From positions 1-64,000 of the forward strand of contig JALCRV010000003.1 of the NCBI GenBank assembly GCA_022652945.1: a stretch of DNA of 64,000 bases. Reading direction: 5' to 3'. Within the stretch, counting starts at the first letter, position 1, and each line of letters begins with the position of its first letter. Position numbers and translations under genes: made by a program. Below the pieces are notes generated by a model that was not told the DNA's origin, did not search any database, and saw nothing but the letters and a program-made list of their open reading frames with translations. Positions 16,018-24,839 of the stretch are shown one piece after another. Source of the DNA: Bacilli bacterium. GTDB taxonomy: Bacteria; Bacillota_I; Bacilli_A; RFN20; CAG-288.

Positions 16018-17400
16018 TTAACTCCCTATCGGAACAATGATGTCTTTAATAATTAAGGCCGCACTCAAGATTAGCAAAAGAATCAGGCCAACTGTTGATG
16101 CTATTCTCTTGAGTTTGATATAACCCTTTTTCTTTTTAAAATCGATCGACTGCTCAGCAATGAGCTTTTTCCGTTCTTCCTCAGGCATATCTTTCTTAGC
16201 ATATTTAATTTGATAAATAGCTTTTTTAGTCCAGATGACACATTGCTCAACCACAGTCACTAGAATCTGCCAGCCATCTAAGCCCGGGAACGGAAGCAAA
16301 TTGACAATCCCTAAGTTAATTGAAATAAAGCCCCAGAGACTAAGATAAGTCCCGATGCCTTCCTGAGCTGCCATCGTGGAGACCTGGAAGACTCCGATAA
16401 TACCGCTGACCTGTTTAATCCCGGTCGGAGTAAATAAAGAGCCCAAGCCTTTAAAGATCGCTCCGCAATAATATGCCCAACGGTCACCAGCTAACTTAAA
16501 GCCTTCACCGGTGTTATAAAAGAAAGTCTCACTCTGGACACCAACCCCGATCAAACCCCAAGACCAGGAAGCTTTAGAGAAGAAATAAGCTTTAGTCTGA
16601 GCGGCTTTCGTGGTAATCACCGGAGAGACATGCTCAGTCCCATCCCGCTTATATGTAAAAGTAACTTCTCTTTTATCACCGGTGGTCTTAGGAACAATCT
16701 CGGTGTAATCTTTTCCATCCGCTGAATTATAAGTCACGCCAGAAAGCGTAGCAGAGATGGTGTGGTTAAAATCCATGTAATCGGTAGGTGCCACTTCATA
16801 AGTGTAGCGGTCGACACTTCTAGAAAGCGTAGCGAAGGGCTGAGCTTCATAAATACCAGTAGCTTCATTGATGTAATAATACTTTTCATCGATAAAGGTT
16901 ATCTCGTCTCCGCTAAGAAGCCCGGCCTCGGCAGCCAGAGAATTATCGCTGACTTCAACGATAGGAGAATCCGCAATATATTTCGTCTGCGGGCATCCGC
17001 AATAATCGATGACAAGGAAAATATAACCGAGGATAAAATTCATTGTGACACCGGCTGCCATGATGATAATCTGCTTCCACCTAGACTTCCCTTCCAAGGT
17101 CCTTTCAGGCGGAACCTGGATAGTATCATCAACACCCTCAGCATCCTCTAAATCTTCCCCGGCCATCGAAACATAGCCACCGACCGGGAACGCTCTAATA
17201 GAAAAAACTGTTTCTTGGTTCTTTTCTTTCTTGGGCTTGGTAGAGAAAATCGAAGGCCCCATGCCGATAGAGAACTCATAACAGTAAACTTTAAAAAGCT
17301 TAGCCATCGAAAGGTGGCCGGCTTCATGAACGACAATCAAAACGCCTAATGAAGCGATGAAAATCAATATATCTAAGACGATGGTCCAAAATTCTGACAT
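16018..17400 (-). CDS. rseP: Site-2 protease, RseP/RasP family
   Basis: Intramembrane zinc metalloprotease that cleaves transmembrane substrates such as anti-sigma factors and signal peptide remnants. The 460-residue protein has HEAGH at residues 25-29 in the first transmembrane helix. A long extracytoplasmic region includes a PDZ-like domain (about 150-260) and a threonine-rich insert, and the second catalytic motif NLLPFPGLDGW supplies the zinc-binding Asp. The usual motif is NLLPIPALDGG; here the final Gly is Trp. Start ATG at 17400 after a GGGGGAAAC-like ribosome binding site. It follows dxr by 105 bases and is tightly joined to polC, the common Firmicutes arrangement (proS is absent here). 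Confidence 0.93.
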   Translation of the reverse strand: MSEFWTIVLDILIFIASLGVLIVVHEAGHLSMAKLFKVYCYEFSIGMGPSIFSTKPKKEKNQETVFSIRAFPVGGYVSMAGEDLEDAEGVDDTIQVPPERTLEGKSRWKQIIIMAAGVTMNFILGYIFLVIDYCGCPQTKYIADSPIVEVSDNSLAAEAGLLSGDEITFIDEKYYYINEATGIYEAQPFATLSRSVDRYTYEVAPTDYMDFNHTISATLSGVTYNSADGKDYTEIVPKTTGDKREVTFTYKRDGTEHVSPVITTKAAQTKAYFFSKASWSWGLIGVGVQSETFFYNTGEGFKLAGDRWAYYCGAIFKGLGSLFTPTGIKQVSGIIGVFQVSTMAAQEGIGTYLSLWGFISINLGIVNLLPFPGLDGWQILVTVVEQCVIWTKKAIYQIKYAKKDMPEEERKKLIAEQSIDFKKKKGYIKLKRIASTVGLILLLILSAALIIKDIIVPIGS

Positions 17401-17505
17401 AGTTTCCCCCTCTGACGAGTAAGAACATTTTAAGATAAAGACCGTCCGTATGAAAGACCGAAATTATCTCTAATGCAGAAATTAAAAATAAGATAAATTA
17501 AAGAA

Positions 17506-18663
17506 CTAAAAAGTCTTCAAATAATTAAAGGCTATCTTTCGGGCTTCTTCATCAGCTCTGATAATATCTTCAGGCCGAGGATCTTGGATGAAAAAATTAT
17601 TTTTCTCAACGATTTTTTGAATCGAATCCACCATCTGAGAATATGTGATTTTTCCTTTAGCGAATTCGTTGATCAGAACCTCGTCTACAGCATTTAAAAA
17701 CGCCATAGCCGTCCCACCCTTTTTGAAATTATCTAAAACCAGACTGAAGAGAGGATATCTCGTCTCATCAAAGTGTCGGAAGTTTAAAGAGCACTGGCGA
17801 TCAAAGTCGACAGACTTATAAGAGGCCGAGACTCTTCTTCCTTCATTTAAAGCATAAGAAATCGGAATCCTCATATCGGAAGGACCGACTTCAAAAAGAT
17901 AAGAGTTATCTTTCATCTCTAAAGCGGAATGCACCTCGGACTCATCGTTTATCAAGACTTTGATTTCCTCAATCGGCCAATCATAAAGATAGCTGGCTTC
18001 GATAAACTCATAACCCTTATTCACCATGGTCGCTGAGTCAACGGTAATCCTTACGCCCATCTGCCAGGTTGGGTGATGGAGAACGTCTTTTAAAGTAACA
18101 TCTTTAATCTTATCAACGGGAATGTCTCTTAAAGAACCTCCGGATGCTGTAATGATTAAGTTATTAATCTCATCACGATTGGCATTCTTTAAAAGCTTAG
18201 CTAAAGCCACGTGCTCAGAATCGATTGCAAAGAGTCTTCCGTGTCCTAAGCTAAGTTCCTCTTTAAGAAATTTACCACCGATTACCAGCGACTCTTTGTT
18301 TGCAAGACACAGATCCTTCCCCGCCCTCAAGGTCTCTAAAGAAGGAAGGAAGCCGGCTGAACCGACCAAGGCGTTGACCGCCTTATCGTAATTGCCTTTT
18401 TTAACTAGGCGGCAATTAACATCCTCTCCACAACTGACTTCGAGTTCCGGATGCTTACTAGAAAAAACCTTCGCTGCCCTTTCATCTTTAATCCCGACCT
18501 CTTTTAAATCGGGAAGATTAATCAGTTGGGCTTCTAGAAGATCAGTCCGATTATTTAAAGTCAGCCCAACAATAGAAAAACGATCTTTGAATTCAGAACA
18601 AAGTTCAATTGTCTGTAAACCGATAGACCCACTGCCACCTAGCAAAAGAATTCTTTGTTTCAT
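17506..18663 (-). CDS. dxr: 1-deoxy-D-xylulose 5-phosphate reductoisomerase
   Basis: Second step of the MEP isoprenoid pathway: NADPH-dependent conversion of DXP to MEP. The 385-residue length is normal. The NADPH motif LLGGSGSIGLQT lies at the N terminus; SLETLRAGKDLCLANKESLV (about 107-126) and the metal/substrate motif IDSEHVAL (about 147-154) follow, then ITASGGSLRD and HPTWQMGVRITVDSATMVNKG. Start ATG at 18663 overlaps the cdsA stop by 4 bases. Its presence shows that this organism makes its own isoprenoid precursors, unlike many Mycoplasma. Confidence 0.97.
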   Translation of the reverse strand: MKQRILLLGGSGSIGLQTIELCSEFKDRFSIVGLTLNNRTDLLEAQLINLPDLKEVGIKDERAAKVFSSKHPELEVSCGEDVNCRLVKKGNYDKAVNALVGSAGFLPSLETLRAGKDLCLANKESLVIGGKFLKEELSLGHGRLFAIDSEHVALAKLLKNANRDEINNLIITASGGSLRDIPVDKIKDVTLKDVLHHPTWQMGVRITVDSATMVNKGYEFIEASYLYDWPIEEIKVLINDESEVHSALEMKDNSYLFEVGPSDMRIPISYALNEGRRVSASYKSVDFDRQCSLNFRHFDETRYPLFSLVLDNFKKGGTAMAFLNAVDEVLINEFAKGKITYSQMVDSIQKIVEKNNFFIQDPRPEDIIRADEEARKIAFNYLKTF

Positions 18664-19622
18664 GCTAGGAAGGCCCAGCCATTTTGAATGATGACAATAA
18701 TCAAAGTTGCGGTCAGGACCACGAAGCTTAGTCCATCGATACGGTCCAAGATCCCGCCGTGCCCTGGTAAGATGGTCCCGTAATCTTTAATCCCAAAATA
18801 TCTCTTGATTGAAGAAAAGACTAAGTCACCAAAATCCCCCGCAATCGGAGCGATTAAGGAAATCATCACAGTCCAGCCGATATTTAGTCCAGAGGAGAAG
18901 TCTAAGGTCCCCGGCAGAATCGGGAAGCCGAAATGAGCCATCAAGAAAGCGAACAAGAAAGAAAAGATAAAGGAGATAACAAAGCCACCGAAAAATCCTT
19001 CCCAAGTCTTATGAGGAGAAATCCTCGGGGCCATCTTATGCTTACCGAAAGTAACTCCGACAAAATAAGCCCCGATATCGTTCATCGTTGAAGCGATAAT
19101 CAGATAAGAAGCTAAGCCGCAGGAAGCTAAACCTTCCGAACCATAATACTGTTTACTGTTAGGCAGATATCTGACAAATAAGATGCAAAGCATCGTTAAA
19201 CCGATAAAGACACCCATTGAAAACAAATAGCAGGCATCCGCCATCGTGAATTGCTTCGAGAACAAGGTGGTTCCGAATAAAAACAAGAAATAAATAATCA
19301 AAGCGAACGGTGATAAGGTCAAATGGTCGACGATAAAGACGTTATTAACAACCGAAGTACGCATTTCGTCTGATGCTATAAAGTACCAGAAAACAAAAGA
19401 CAAAGTGCAGACATAAACAACGAGATAAATGAAAATGTTAAATCTGCCCTTATTCGGAGCGGAAACAAACTCATAAATAGAAAGCAATGTCACCACAATA
19501 ATGGCGGCCATATAATACCAGCCCCCGAATAAAAGGCAGGGGCCACCAACAAAAAGCATCACTAAAGCCGATATAATCCTAACCACCATCGAATGCTTTG
19601 AGGCGGAAGATAAGTTATTCAT
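18660..19622 (-). CDS. cdsA: Phosphatidate cytidylyltransferase
   Basis: Makes CDP-diacylglycerol from phosphatidic acid and CTP. The 320-residue protein has about eight transmembrane helices and the C-terminal CdsA signature SLIAPIAGDFGDLVFSSIKR, with KDYGTILPGHGGILDRIDGL after it, and the HKTWEGFFGG motif before. Start ATG at 19622, overlapping uppS by 8 bases; it overlaps dxr by 4 bases at its own end. Part of the lipid and isoprenoid block. Confidence 0.97.
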   Translation of the reverse strand: MNNLSSASKHSMVVRIISALVMLFVGGPCLLFGGWYYMAAIIVVTLLSIYEFVSAPNKGRFNIFIYLVVYVCTLSFVFWYFIASDEMRTSVVNNVFIVDHLTLSPFALIIYFLFLFGTTLFSKQFTMADACYLFSMGVFIGLTMLCILFVRYLPNSKQYYGSEGLASCGLASYLIIASTMNDIGAYFVGVTFGKHKMAPRISPHKTWEGFFGGFVISFIFSFLFAFLMAHFGFPILPGTLDFSSGLNIGWTVMISLIAPIAGDFGDLVFSSIKRYFGIKDYGTILPGHGGILDRIDGLSFVVLTATLIIVIIQNGWAFLA

Positions 19623-20379
19623 TTTTCAATCCCCCGAAGCGACGGTTCCGGCTTTCATAATCCTTTAAGCATTCAACAAGATCTTTCTCGTTGAAAGCCG
19701 GCCAGTAAGCTTTCGGAAAAACCATTTCCGCATAAGCCAGCTCATAAAGCAGACAATTCGAGATTCTCAATTCCCCGGAAGTGCGGACCAATAAGTCCAC
19801 ATCGGGCAGATCTTTTTGATATAAATGTTCTTGAATTGTTTTCTCATCGATGTCTTCTAGCTTCAACTTACCGTCTTGAACATCTTTTGCGATTCCTTTA
19901 GCGGCATAAGCCAACTCTCGACGCCCGCCGTAGTTATAAAGCACGTTAAAGACGTAATTAGAGCAGTCTTTCGTCTTTTCAATCGCATCTTTAATCGTTT
20001 CTTTCGTCTCTTCAGGAATCCTAGGATCGTCTAAATCCCCAGAGACGAGGATTTTCGTCCCATCGGCCAAGAATCGTTCGATATTATCGCGGAAGAAGAT
20101 TCTTAATAAATTAAAAAGGTAAGAGATTTCGCTATCCGGTCTATTCCAATTCTCGGTGGAGAAGACATATAAGGAACAGACTTTGATTCCGTATTTTTTA
20201 AAGCAAAGATCAATAATCTCTTTGACGTTCCTGACTCCCGCCTTATGTCCCATGCTTCTAGGGAGCATTCTCTCTTTGGCCCATCTGCCGTTTCCGTCCA
20301 TGATAAAAGCAATGTGGTTAAGCGGTTTAGTCAAAACGAAAGGTACTTCCTTTGGTTCTTCGTTTTTATGTTTAAACAT
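19615..20379 (-). CDS. uppS: Undecaprenyl diphosphate synthase (cis-prenyltransferase)
   Basis: Synthesises the C55 lipid carrier for cell wall glycans. The 254-residue protein has the catalytic motif FIMDGNGRWAK with D28, the conserved STENWNRP segment and the C-terminal LLVRTSGELRISN substrate-binding motif. Start ATG at 20379, 25 bases after frr; the end overlaps cdsA. The presence of uppS next to dxr argues that the organism makes peptidoglycan or another undecaprenyl-linked polymer. Confidence 0.97.
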   Translation of the reverse strand: MFKHKNEEPKEVPFVLTKPLNHIAFIMDGNGRWAKERMLPRSMGHKAGVRNVKEIIDLCFKKYGIKVCSLYVFSTENWNRPDSEISYLFNLLRIFFRDNIERFLADGTKILVSGDLDDPRIPEETKETIKDAIEKTKDCSNYVFNVLYNYGGRRELAYAAKGIAKDVQDGKLKLEDIDEKTIQEHLYQKDLPDVDLLVRTSGELRISNCLLYELAYAEMVFPKAYWPAFNEKDLVECLKDYESRNRRFGGLKNE

Positions 20380-20404
20380 GCGAAAAGGTGGGAAGACTGA
20401 TTTC

Positions 20405-20950
20405 CTATAGAGTCATCAAGTCCTTCTCTTTTTGAGCGAAGAGCTGATCGACCATCTTGTTATATTTATCGGTGGCTTTCTGGATATCATCTTTCAGATT
20501 GTATTGCATATCTTCCGAAAGGGTCTTATCCTTCTGGACCTTGTTGACAAAGTCACCACGGATATTTCTGATGGAGACTTTCGCCTGATCGGCGTAAGCC
20601 TTAGCTTGTTTAACGAATTCCTTTCTCCGATCGCCGGAAAGCGGAGGGAAAGAAAGATAAACGGCCATTCCGTTGATTACCGGATTAACACCTAAATCGG
20701 ATTCGCCGAGCGCGGCGACGATAGGTTTAATAGCGGAGGGATCATAAGGCTTCACGATCAGCTGAGTCGGGGTCGGAGCAGAAACGGAGGCGACCGCTTT
20801 AATCGAAGTCTTTTCTCCGTAATAAAGAACCTGGATCTTATCGAGGATCGACGGAGAGACCACACCCGAACGAATGGTCTTAAAGCCGAACTTTAAGCTT
20901 TCAATCGCCTTATTCATCTCGTCATCGCATTTTTGGACTATTTCTTCCAT
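20405..20950 (-). CDS. frr: Ribosome recycling factor
   Basis: Releases ribosomes from mRNA after termination together with EF-G. The 181-residue protein has the family pattern: N-terminal helix MEEIVQKCDDEMNKAIESLK, the LDKIQVLYYGEKTSIKAVASV region, NPVINGMAVYLSFPPLSGDRR and a C-terminal helix ending in KEKDLMTL. Start ATG at 20950, 5 bases after the pyrH stop. Confidence 0.97.
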   Translation of the reverse strand: MEEIVQKCDDEMNKAIESLKFGFKTIRSGVVSPSILDKIQVLYYGEKTSIKAVASVSAPTPTQLIVKPYDPSAIKPIVAALGESDLGVNPVINGMAVYLSFPPLSGDRRKEFVKQAKAYADQAKVSIRNIRGDFVNKVQKDKTLSEDMQYNLKDDIQKATDKYNKMVDQLFAQKEKDLMTL

Positions 20951-20955
20951 GTTAT

Positions 20956-21678
20956 TTATTCTCCTTTTTTAATAAGCGTTCCGATATCTTCTCCACGTAG
21001 GATCTTAGCGAAATTGTCTTCATTCCCCATATCGAAGACTCTGATGATGATGTCCGACTCCCTCAGTAAGGATACAGCGGTCGAATCCATAACCTTCAGA
21101 TTCTTCTTCAAGAGATCTTCATAAGTGATTTCTTTGATCAGTTTAGCGCTCTTATCGGTTCTTGGATCGGAAGTGAAGACACCTTCGACTCCGTTCTTCG
21201 CCATGAAAATCGCATCGCATTTCATCTCTTTAGCTCTTAAGGCCGCTGTGGTATCGGTGGTGAAGAACGGATTCCCCGTTCCTCCTACAAAGATCACAAC
21301 CTTCCCTTTTTCCAGATGGGATAAACCCTTCTTAAGGATATAAGGCTCTGCGCATTGCCTGATATCCAGAGAAGACATCACGCGATTTGAAATATCTTCT
21401 TTATCCAGAGCCGAGGAAATGGCCATTCCGTTAACAACCGTGCCCAGCATCCCCATATAATCGGCGATGGCTGGCTCGATTCCAATTGAATCAGCTAACT
21501 TGCCCCTCCAGATATTGCCGGCTCCAACGACGATACAGACATCAGCTCCGGCTGTCTTTAAAGCCTTGATGGCTTTAGCGATTTTCGTCAGTTTATCAGC
21601 GGACAAGATTTGGTTGGATTCCGAGTCTTTCAGGGCTTCCCCCGAAAGCTTGACCAACACTCTTTTGTACTTCATCAC
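20956..21678 (-). CDS. pyrH: UMP kinase
   Basis: Phosphorylates UMP to UDP. The 240-residue amino acid kinase-fold protein has RVLVKLSGEAL at the N terminus, VCIVVGAGNIWRG, and the FVGGTGNPFFTTDTTAALRA motif. It starts at MMKYKR with an AAGGAGGGA ribosome binding site. A terminator after tsf (21791-21818) separates it from the rpsB-tsf transcript, so pyrH-frr-uppS-cdsA-dxr probably has its own promoter in 21679-21790, where I did not find a clear one. Confidence 0.97.
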   Translation of the reverse strand: MMKYKRVLVKLSGEALKDSESNQILSADKLTKIAKAIKALKTAGADVCIVVGAGNIWRGKLADSIGIEPAIADYMGMLGTVVNGMAISSALDKEDISNRVMSSLDIRQCAEPYILKKGLSHLEKGKVVIFVGGTGNPFFTTDTTAALRAKEMKCDAIFMAKNGVEGVFTSDPRTDKSAKLIKEITYEDLLKKNLKVMDSTAVSLLRESDIIIRVFDMGNEDNFAKILRGEDIGTLIKKGE

Positions 21679-21788
21679 TTCCCTCCTTTCTTAATTAAAA
21701 GGATAAAAGAAAACCTGCTCGTTATATTTTCTCATAATTCACTGTATAAGACAAACATAACCGCGGGAAATACAGAATAGAAAACTAA

Positions 21789-21820
21789 AAAAGCCGCCCG
21801 TTTTCTAACAGGCGGCTTCA
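21789..21820 (-). terminator. Intrinsic terminator after tsf
   Basis: Arms AAGCCGCC (21791-21798) and GGCGGCTT (21811-21818), extendable inward with one G-U pair. On the minus strand a run of T residues (TTTTTTAG) follows. It separates rpsB-tsf from pyrH. Confidence 0.9.
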
Positions 21821-21836
21821 GTCTATCAAAGTAAGA

Positions 21837-22733
21837 CTATTTAGCAGCTCCGGCCTGAGCAGCAACTTCCGCGGCGAAATCGTCGTGACGCTTCTCCATG
21901 CCTTCACCAACGACCCAGCGAATGAAGGATTTCACAATAGTATCGTGTTCCTTAAGCGCTTGTCCGACAGTCTTGGAAGAATCGACGACGTATTCCTGGA
22001 AGCCGAGAACCTGGTTCTCAAAGTGCTTCTGGACACGGCCATCGAGGATTTTCTCTTGGATCTGAGCAGGTTTCTTGGCAAAGGTCGGATCGAGCTTAGC
22101 AGCTTCGACCTGAACTTCCTTTTCTTTAGCTAACTCCGCAGCCGGGACTTCTTTGACATCGGCGTAAGTCGGGTTATCAGAGACGACGCACATAGCGACT
22201 TCATCAGCGAAGGCCTGATCTTTGCCTTCGACGACAGCTAAGCCAACCATGGTTCCGCCCATATGGATATAGGTACCGAATAACTCGCCTTCGTTCTTTT
22301 TAACGAAAGCAACTCTTCTTAAGGAAAGCTTTTCGCCAATCTTAATGCCAGCATCGGTGAACATGGTAGCCACAGTGCGGCCATCCTGTCCTTTAGCGGC
22401 CTTAAGAGTCTCAACATCGTTAGCCTCGGAATCGAGGGCAATCTTGTTGATTTCCTTAACGAGTTGGATGAAAGCATCCGAACGAGCAACGAAGTCAGTT
22501 TCGCAGTTGATTTCGACGACGGAAGCTTTATCGCCCTCAGTGAGGACGAAAGCTAAACCATCAGCCGCAATACGGGAAGCCTTGTTCGCCTGTTTGGCGA
22601 TGCCTTTTTCACGTAACCAAGTGATCGATTTCTCGATATCGTTCTCGTTAGCCTGGAGAGCGCGTTTGCAATCCATCAGGCCAGCGCCGGTACGTTCACG
22701 TAATAATTTGATTAATTCGATAGAATCGGACAT
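21837..22733 (-). CDS. tsf: Elongation factor Ts
   Basis: Nucleotide exchange factor of EF-Tu. The 298-residue protein starts with the UBA-like domain IELIKLLRERTGAGLMDCKRAL and has the conserved INCETDFVAR motif and a HMGG..VGLAVV core domain. It follows rpsB by 4 bases and is followed by a terminator. Confidence 0.97.
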   Translation of the reverse strand: MSDSIELIKLLRERTGAGLMDCKRALQANENDIEKSITWLREKGIAKQANKASRIAADGLAFVLTEGDKASVVEINCETDFVARSDAFIQLVKEINKIALDSEANDVETLKAAKGQDGRTVATMFTDAGIKIGEKLSLRRVAFVKKNEGELFGTYIHMGGTMVGLAVVEGKDQAFADEVAMCVVSDNPTYADVKEVPAAELAKEKEVQVEAAKLDPTFAKKPAQIQEKILDGRVQKHFENQVLGFQEYVVDSSKTVGQALKEHDTIVKSFIRWVVGEGMEKRHDDFAAEVAAQAGAAK

Positions 22734-22737
22734 TCTT

Positions 22738-23877
22738 TTACTCTCCTTTTTCTTCTGCCGGAGCTTCTTCAGCCGGCGCTACATCATCAGCTTTCGGGGC
22801 CTCGGTGGCAGGCTTATTCCCGGTCGAATGATCATTATGATAATCGCTGGCTCCGAAAGGTTTGTGTCCGAAGACTTTCTTCGGCTTCATTCTCTGGCCT
22901 TTCTTGCCGGCTTTCTTCGCCATTCTGGCTTCATACTGATCTTCGCGGATTCTCATCTTAATGAGCTTGAACTCTTCCATACGATCAACGCCCTTGATCA
23001 TATCGTTAAAGACAGCAGAATCGCCATCTTCTTTAACGTAAGCATAAGCGACATCGCCGCCTTTGCCTTCAACAACCGCATCAGCAAGGATACCAAGGAC
23101 TAATTTAATAGCCTTCGAGGAATCATCGTTGCACGGAATCGGATAAGTGACGCAATGAGGATCGGCGTTAGTGCCAATTAAAGCAAAGACCGGGATCTTC
23201 AAAAGCATAGCTTCGTGGACAGCGTTATGTTCTTCCTTCGGATCGACAACGATCATGGCATCCGGAAGCTTTCTCATTTCCTTGATGCCTTCAAGGGTAG
23301 TAGCTAATTTAGCCTGAGTCTTCTTATTCTCAATCGCAGTCTTCTTCGGCATAGTGTCATAAACACCATCGATTTCGAGCTGTTCAAGAGACTTGAGGAG
23401 CTTAGCGCGGGTAGAAATGACTTTGAAATTAGTCAGAGTGCCGCCGAGCCATCTGTTATTGACATAGAAAGAGCCAGATCTGACAGCTTCTTCTAAGACA
23501 GCATCCTTAGCGGACTTCTTAGTTCCGACAAACAAGACCTTCCCGCCTTTTTGGACGATATCGCGGAGAAGTTTGTAATCTTCGATGATCTTTTGAGCGG
23601 TGATATCAAGATTGATGATATGGATGCCCGAGCGAGCCGTATAGATGTACGGTTTAAAAGCAGGGCTCCAGCTTCTGGTCATATGCCCGAAATGAGCACC
23701 GACTTCCAAAAGCTCTTTAACGGAAACGACCGGGGCATTCGGATCATGAATGACCTGAGCCATCTGACTGACCGGGGCAGCAGCCTCTTCAGCAGGAGCG
23801 GACTCGACAGCGACTTCTTTCTGAGCTTCGGCTTTAGGAGCCGCGGCCTCAGCGACCGTTTTTTCTTCTTCGTTCAT
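22738..23877 (-). CDS. rpsB: 30S ribosomal protein S2 with acidic N- and C-terminal extensions
   Basis: Binds the small ribosomal subunit and S1-type mRNA partners. The S2 core begins at VSVKELLEVGAHFGHMTRSW and includes NRWLGGTLTNFK and PDAMIVVDPKEEHNAVHEA. I chose the ATG at 23877 because GGAGG lies 11 bases upstream; the frame continues to 23961 without a better site. That gives 379 residues, well over the usual 230-260. About 45 Ala/Glu-rich residues precede the core and a basic then Ala/Glu/Pro-rich tail follows it. The next internal Met near the core lacks a ribosome binding site, so the extension looks real. Followed by tsf after 4 bases. Confidence 0.95.
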   Translation of the reverse strand: MNEEEKTVAEAAAPKAEAQKEVAVESAPAEEAAAPVSQMAQVIHDPNAPVVSVKELLEVGAHFGHMTRSWSPAFKPYIYTARSGIHIINLDITAQKIIEDYKLLRDIVQKGGKVLFVGTKKSAKDAVLEEAVRSGSFYVNNRWLGGTLTNFKVISTRAKLLKSLEQLEIDGVYDTMPKKTAIENKKTQAKLATTLEGIKEMRKLPDAMIVVDPKEEHNAVHEAMLLKIPVFALIGTNADPHCVTYPIPCNDDSSKAIKLVLGILADAVVEGKGGDVAYAYVKEDGDSAVFNDMIKGVDRMEEFKLIKMRIREDQYEARMAKKAGKKGQRMKPKKVFGHKPFGASDYHNDHSTGNKPATEAPKADDVAPAEEAPAEEKGE

Positions 23878-23996
23878 GTTTTTATGAACCTCCATTTGTT
23901 GAACCTCCGCCGTTTCCAGAGTCAGGCCCGATTGTAAGCTTAGATGTAGCAGCTTATCCAAAGGGACTAGCCTAACCGATCCGCGGCGTGTGCATT

Positions 23997-24061
23997 CGCG
24001 TTCAAAAGAAAACGCTTGAACGCGTGAGAATAAGATAACATATTTAGCAATATATATTCAA
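23997..24061 (-). promoter_or_regulatory. rpsB promoter and leader hairpin
   Basis: On the minus strand TTGAAT (24056-24061) and TTATCT (24033-24038) are 17 bases apart. Just downstream is a perfect 9-bp inverted repeat, CGCGTTCAA (23997-24005) with TTGAACGCG (24016-24024). The leader to the rpsB ATG is about 150 bases, long enough for S2 autoregulation. The promoter is well formed; the regulatory role of the hairpin is inference. Confidence 0.55.
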
Positions 24062-24154
24062 GAAAATACTTAAAAGAAGTCTTACCGTTAAGGCCTGAAT
24101 CGATAAAAAAGCCAAGCGGATATCAAGCGGGAAACCAATTGGATCGAAGCAGAA

Positions 24155-24796
24155 TTACTTTCCGCCTTCGTTTTCTAAGAAAAACTCAGCTAAAAAATCC
24201 TTCATAAAACACGTCCGTTCATGAGCTATTTTCTTACCTTCCGGAGTATTCATTAAACTCTCGAGAAGCAACAGTTTTTCATAAAAATGATTTATTGTTG
24301 TTCCTTCGTTAGACCGATAAGTCTTTTCGTCCATATCTAGCCTGGGTTTAACATTGGGGTCGTACATCTTTCTGCCTTTAGCTCCCCCGTAAGCGAAGGC
24401 CCTAGCAATACCGATAGCCCCTAAGGCATCTAAACGATCGGCATCTTGGACAATCTGTCCTTCCAAGGTTGAAGGTTTAACTGATTCTTTACCCTTAAAA
24501 GAGATTTCGTGGATGATTTGACAGATCTTTTCGATGTTTTCTATATCTGCGCCTTCCTGAGTCAGGAACTGACGGGCGTGGGGAAGATCGCCTTCTTCTT
24601 TAAATAGTTTTACATCATCGACATCGTGAAGATACGCCGCCAAGGAAATCAAAAACAAATCCCCTCCGGCCGTTTTTTGAATAGCTAAGGCATTAAGGTA
24701 GACTCTTTGCGTATGCTCAAAATCGTGCCCGGTCGCTTCTCTTTGGAAAAGCTCCTCGGCGTATTTCTTTGCGTTTTCTATTGTTTGATTGTTCAT
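24155..24796 (-). CDS. HD-domain phosphohydrolase
   Basis: A protein of about 213 residues of the YedJ-like HD superfamily. It has an N-terminal ATGHDFEHTQRVYLNAL helix (first metal-binding His), the HD dyad in AAYLHDVDDVKLF and the distal DADRLDALGAIGIARAFAYGG motif. These enzymes hydrolyse phosphate esters of nucleotides or related small molecules; substrate unknown. Two start codons 6 bases apart (24802 and 24796) are possible. It lies 38-44 bases downstream of the PfkB kinase and may be the distal gene of the ATP synthase transcript. No clear terminator follows it. Confidence 0.85.
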   Translation of the reverse strand: MNNQTIENAKKYAEELFQREATGHDFEHTQRVYLNALAIQKTAGGDLFLISLAAYLHDVDDVKLFKEEGDLPHARQFLTQEGADIENIEKICQIIHEISFKGKESVKPSTLEGQIVQDADRLDALGAIGIARAFAYGGAKGRKMYDPNVKPRLDMDEKTYRSNEGTTINHFYEKLLLLESLMNTPEGKKIAHERTCFMKDFLAEFFLENEGGK

Positions 24797-24839
24797 TTTC
24801 ATTCTAAAGTTGCAGCAAAACCTTAATATATTATTACCT

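Noticed and set aside
23878-23961. Longer S2 reading frame starting at 23961
   Set aside because: No ribosome binding site at that start; GGAGG precedes the ATG at 23877.
24090-24150. Terminator after the HD hydrolase gene
   Set aside because: The repeated CCGCTTG units are direct, not inverted, and no stable stem is followed by a T-run apart from a short CCAATTGG.
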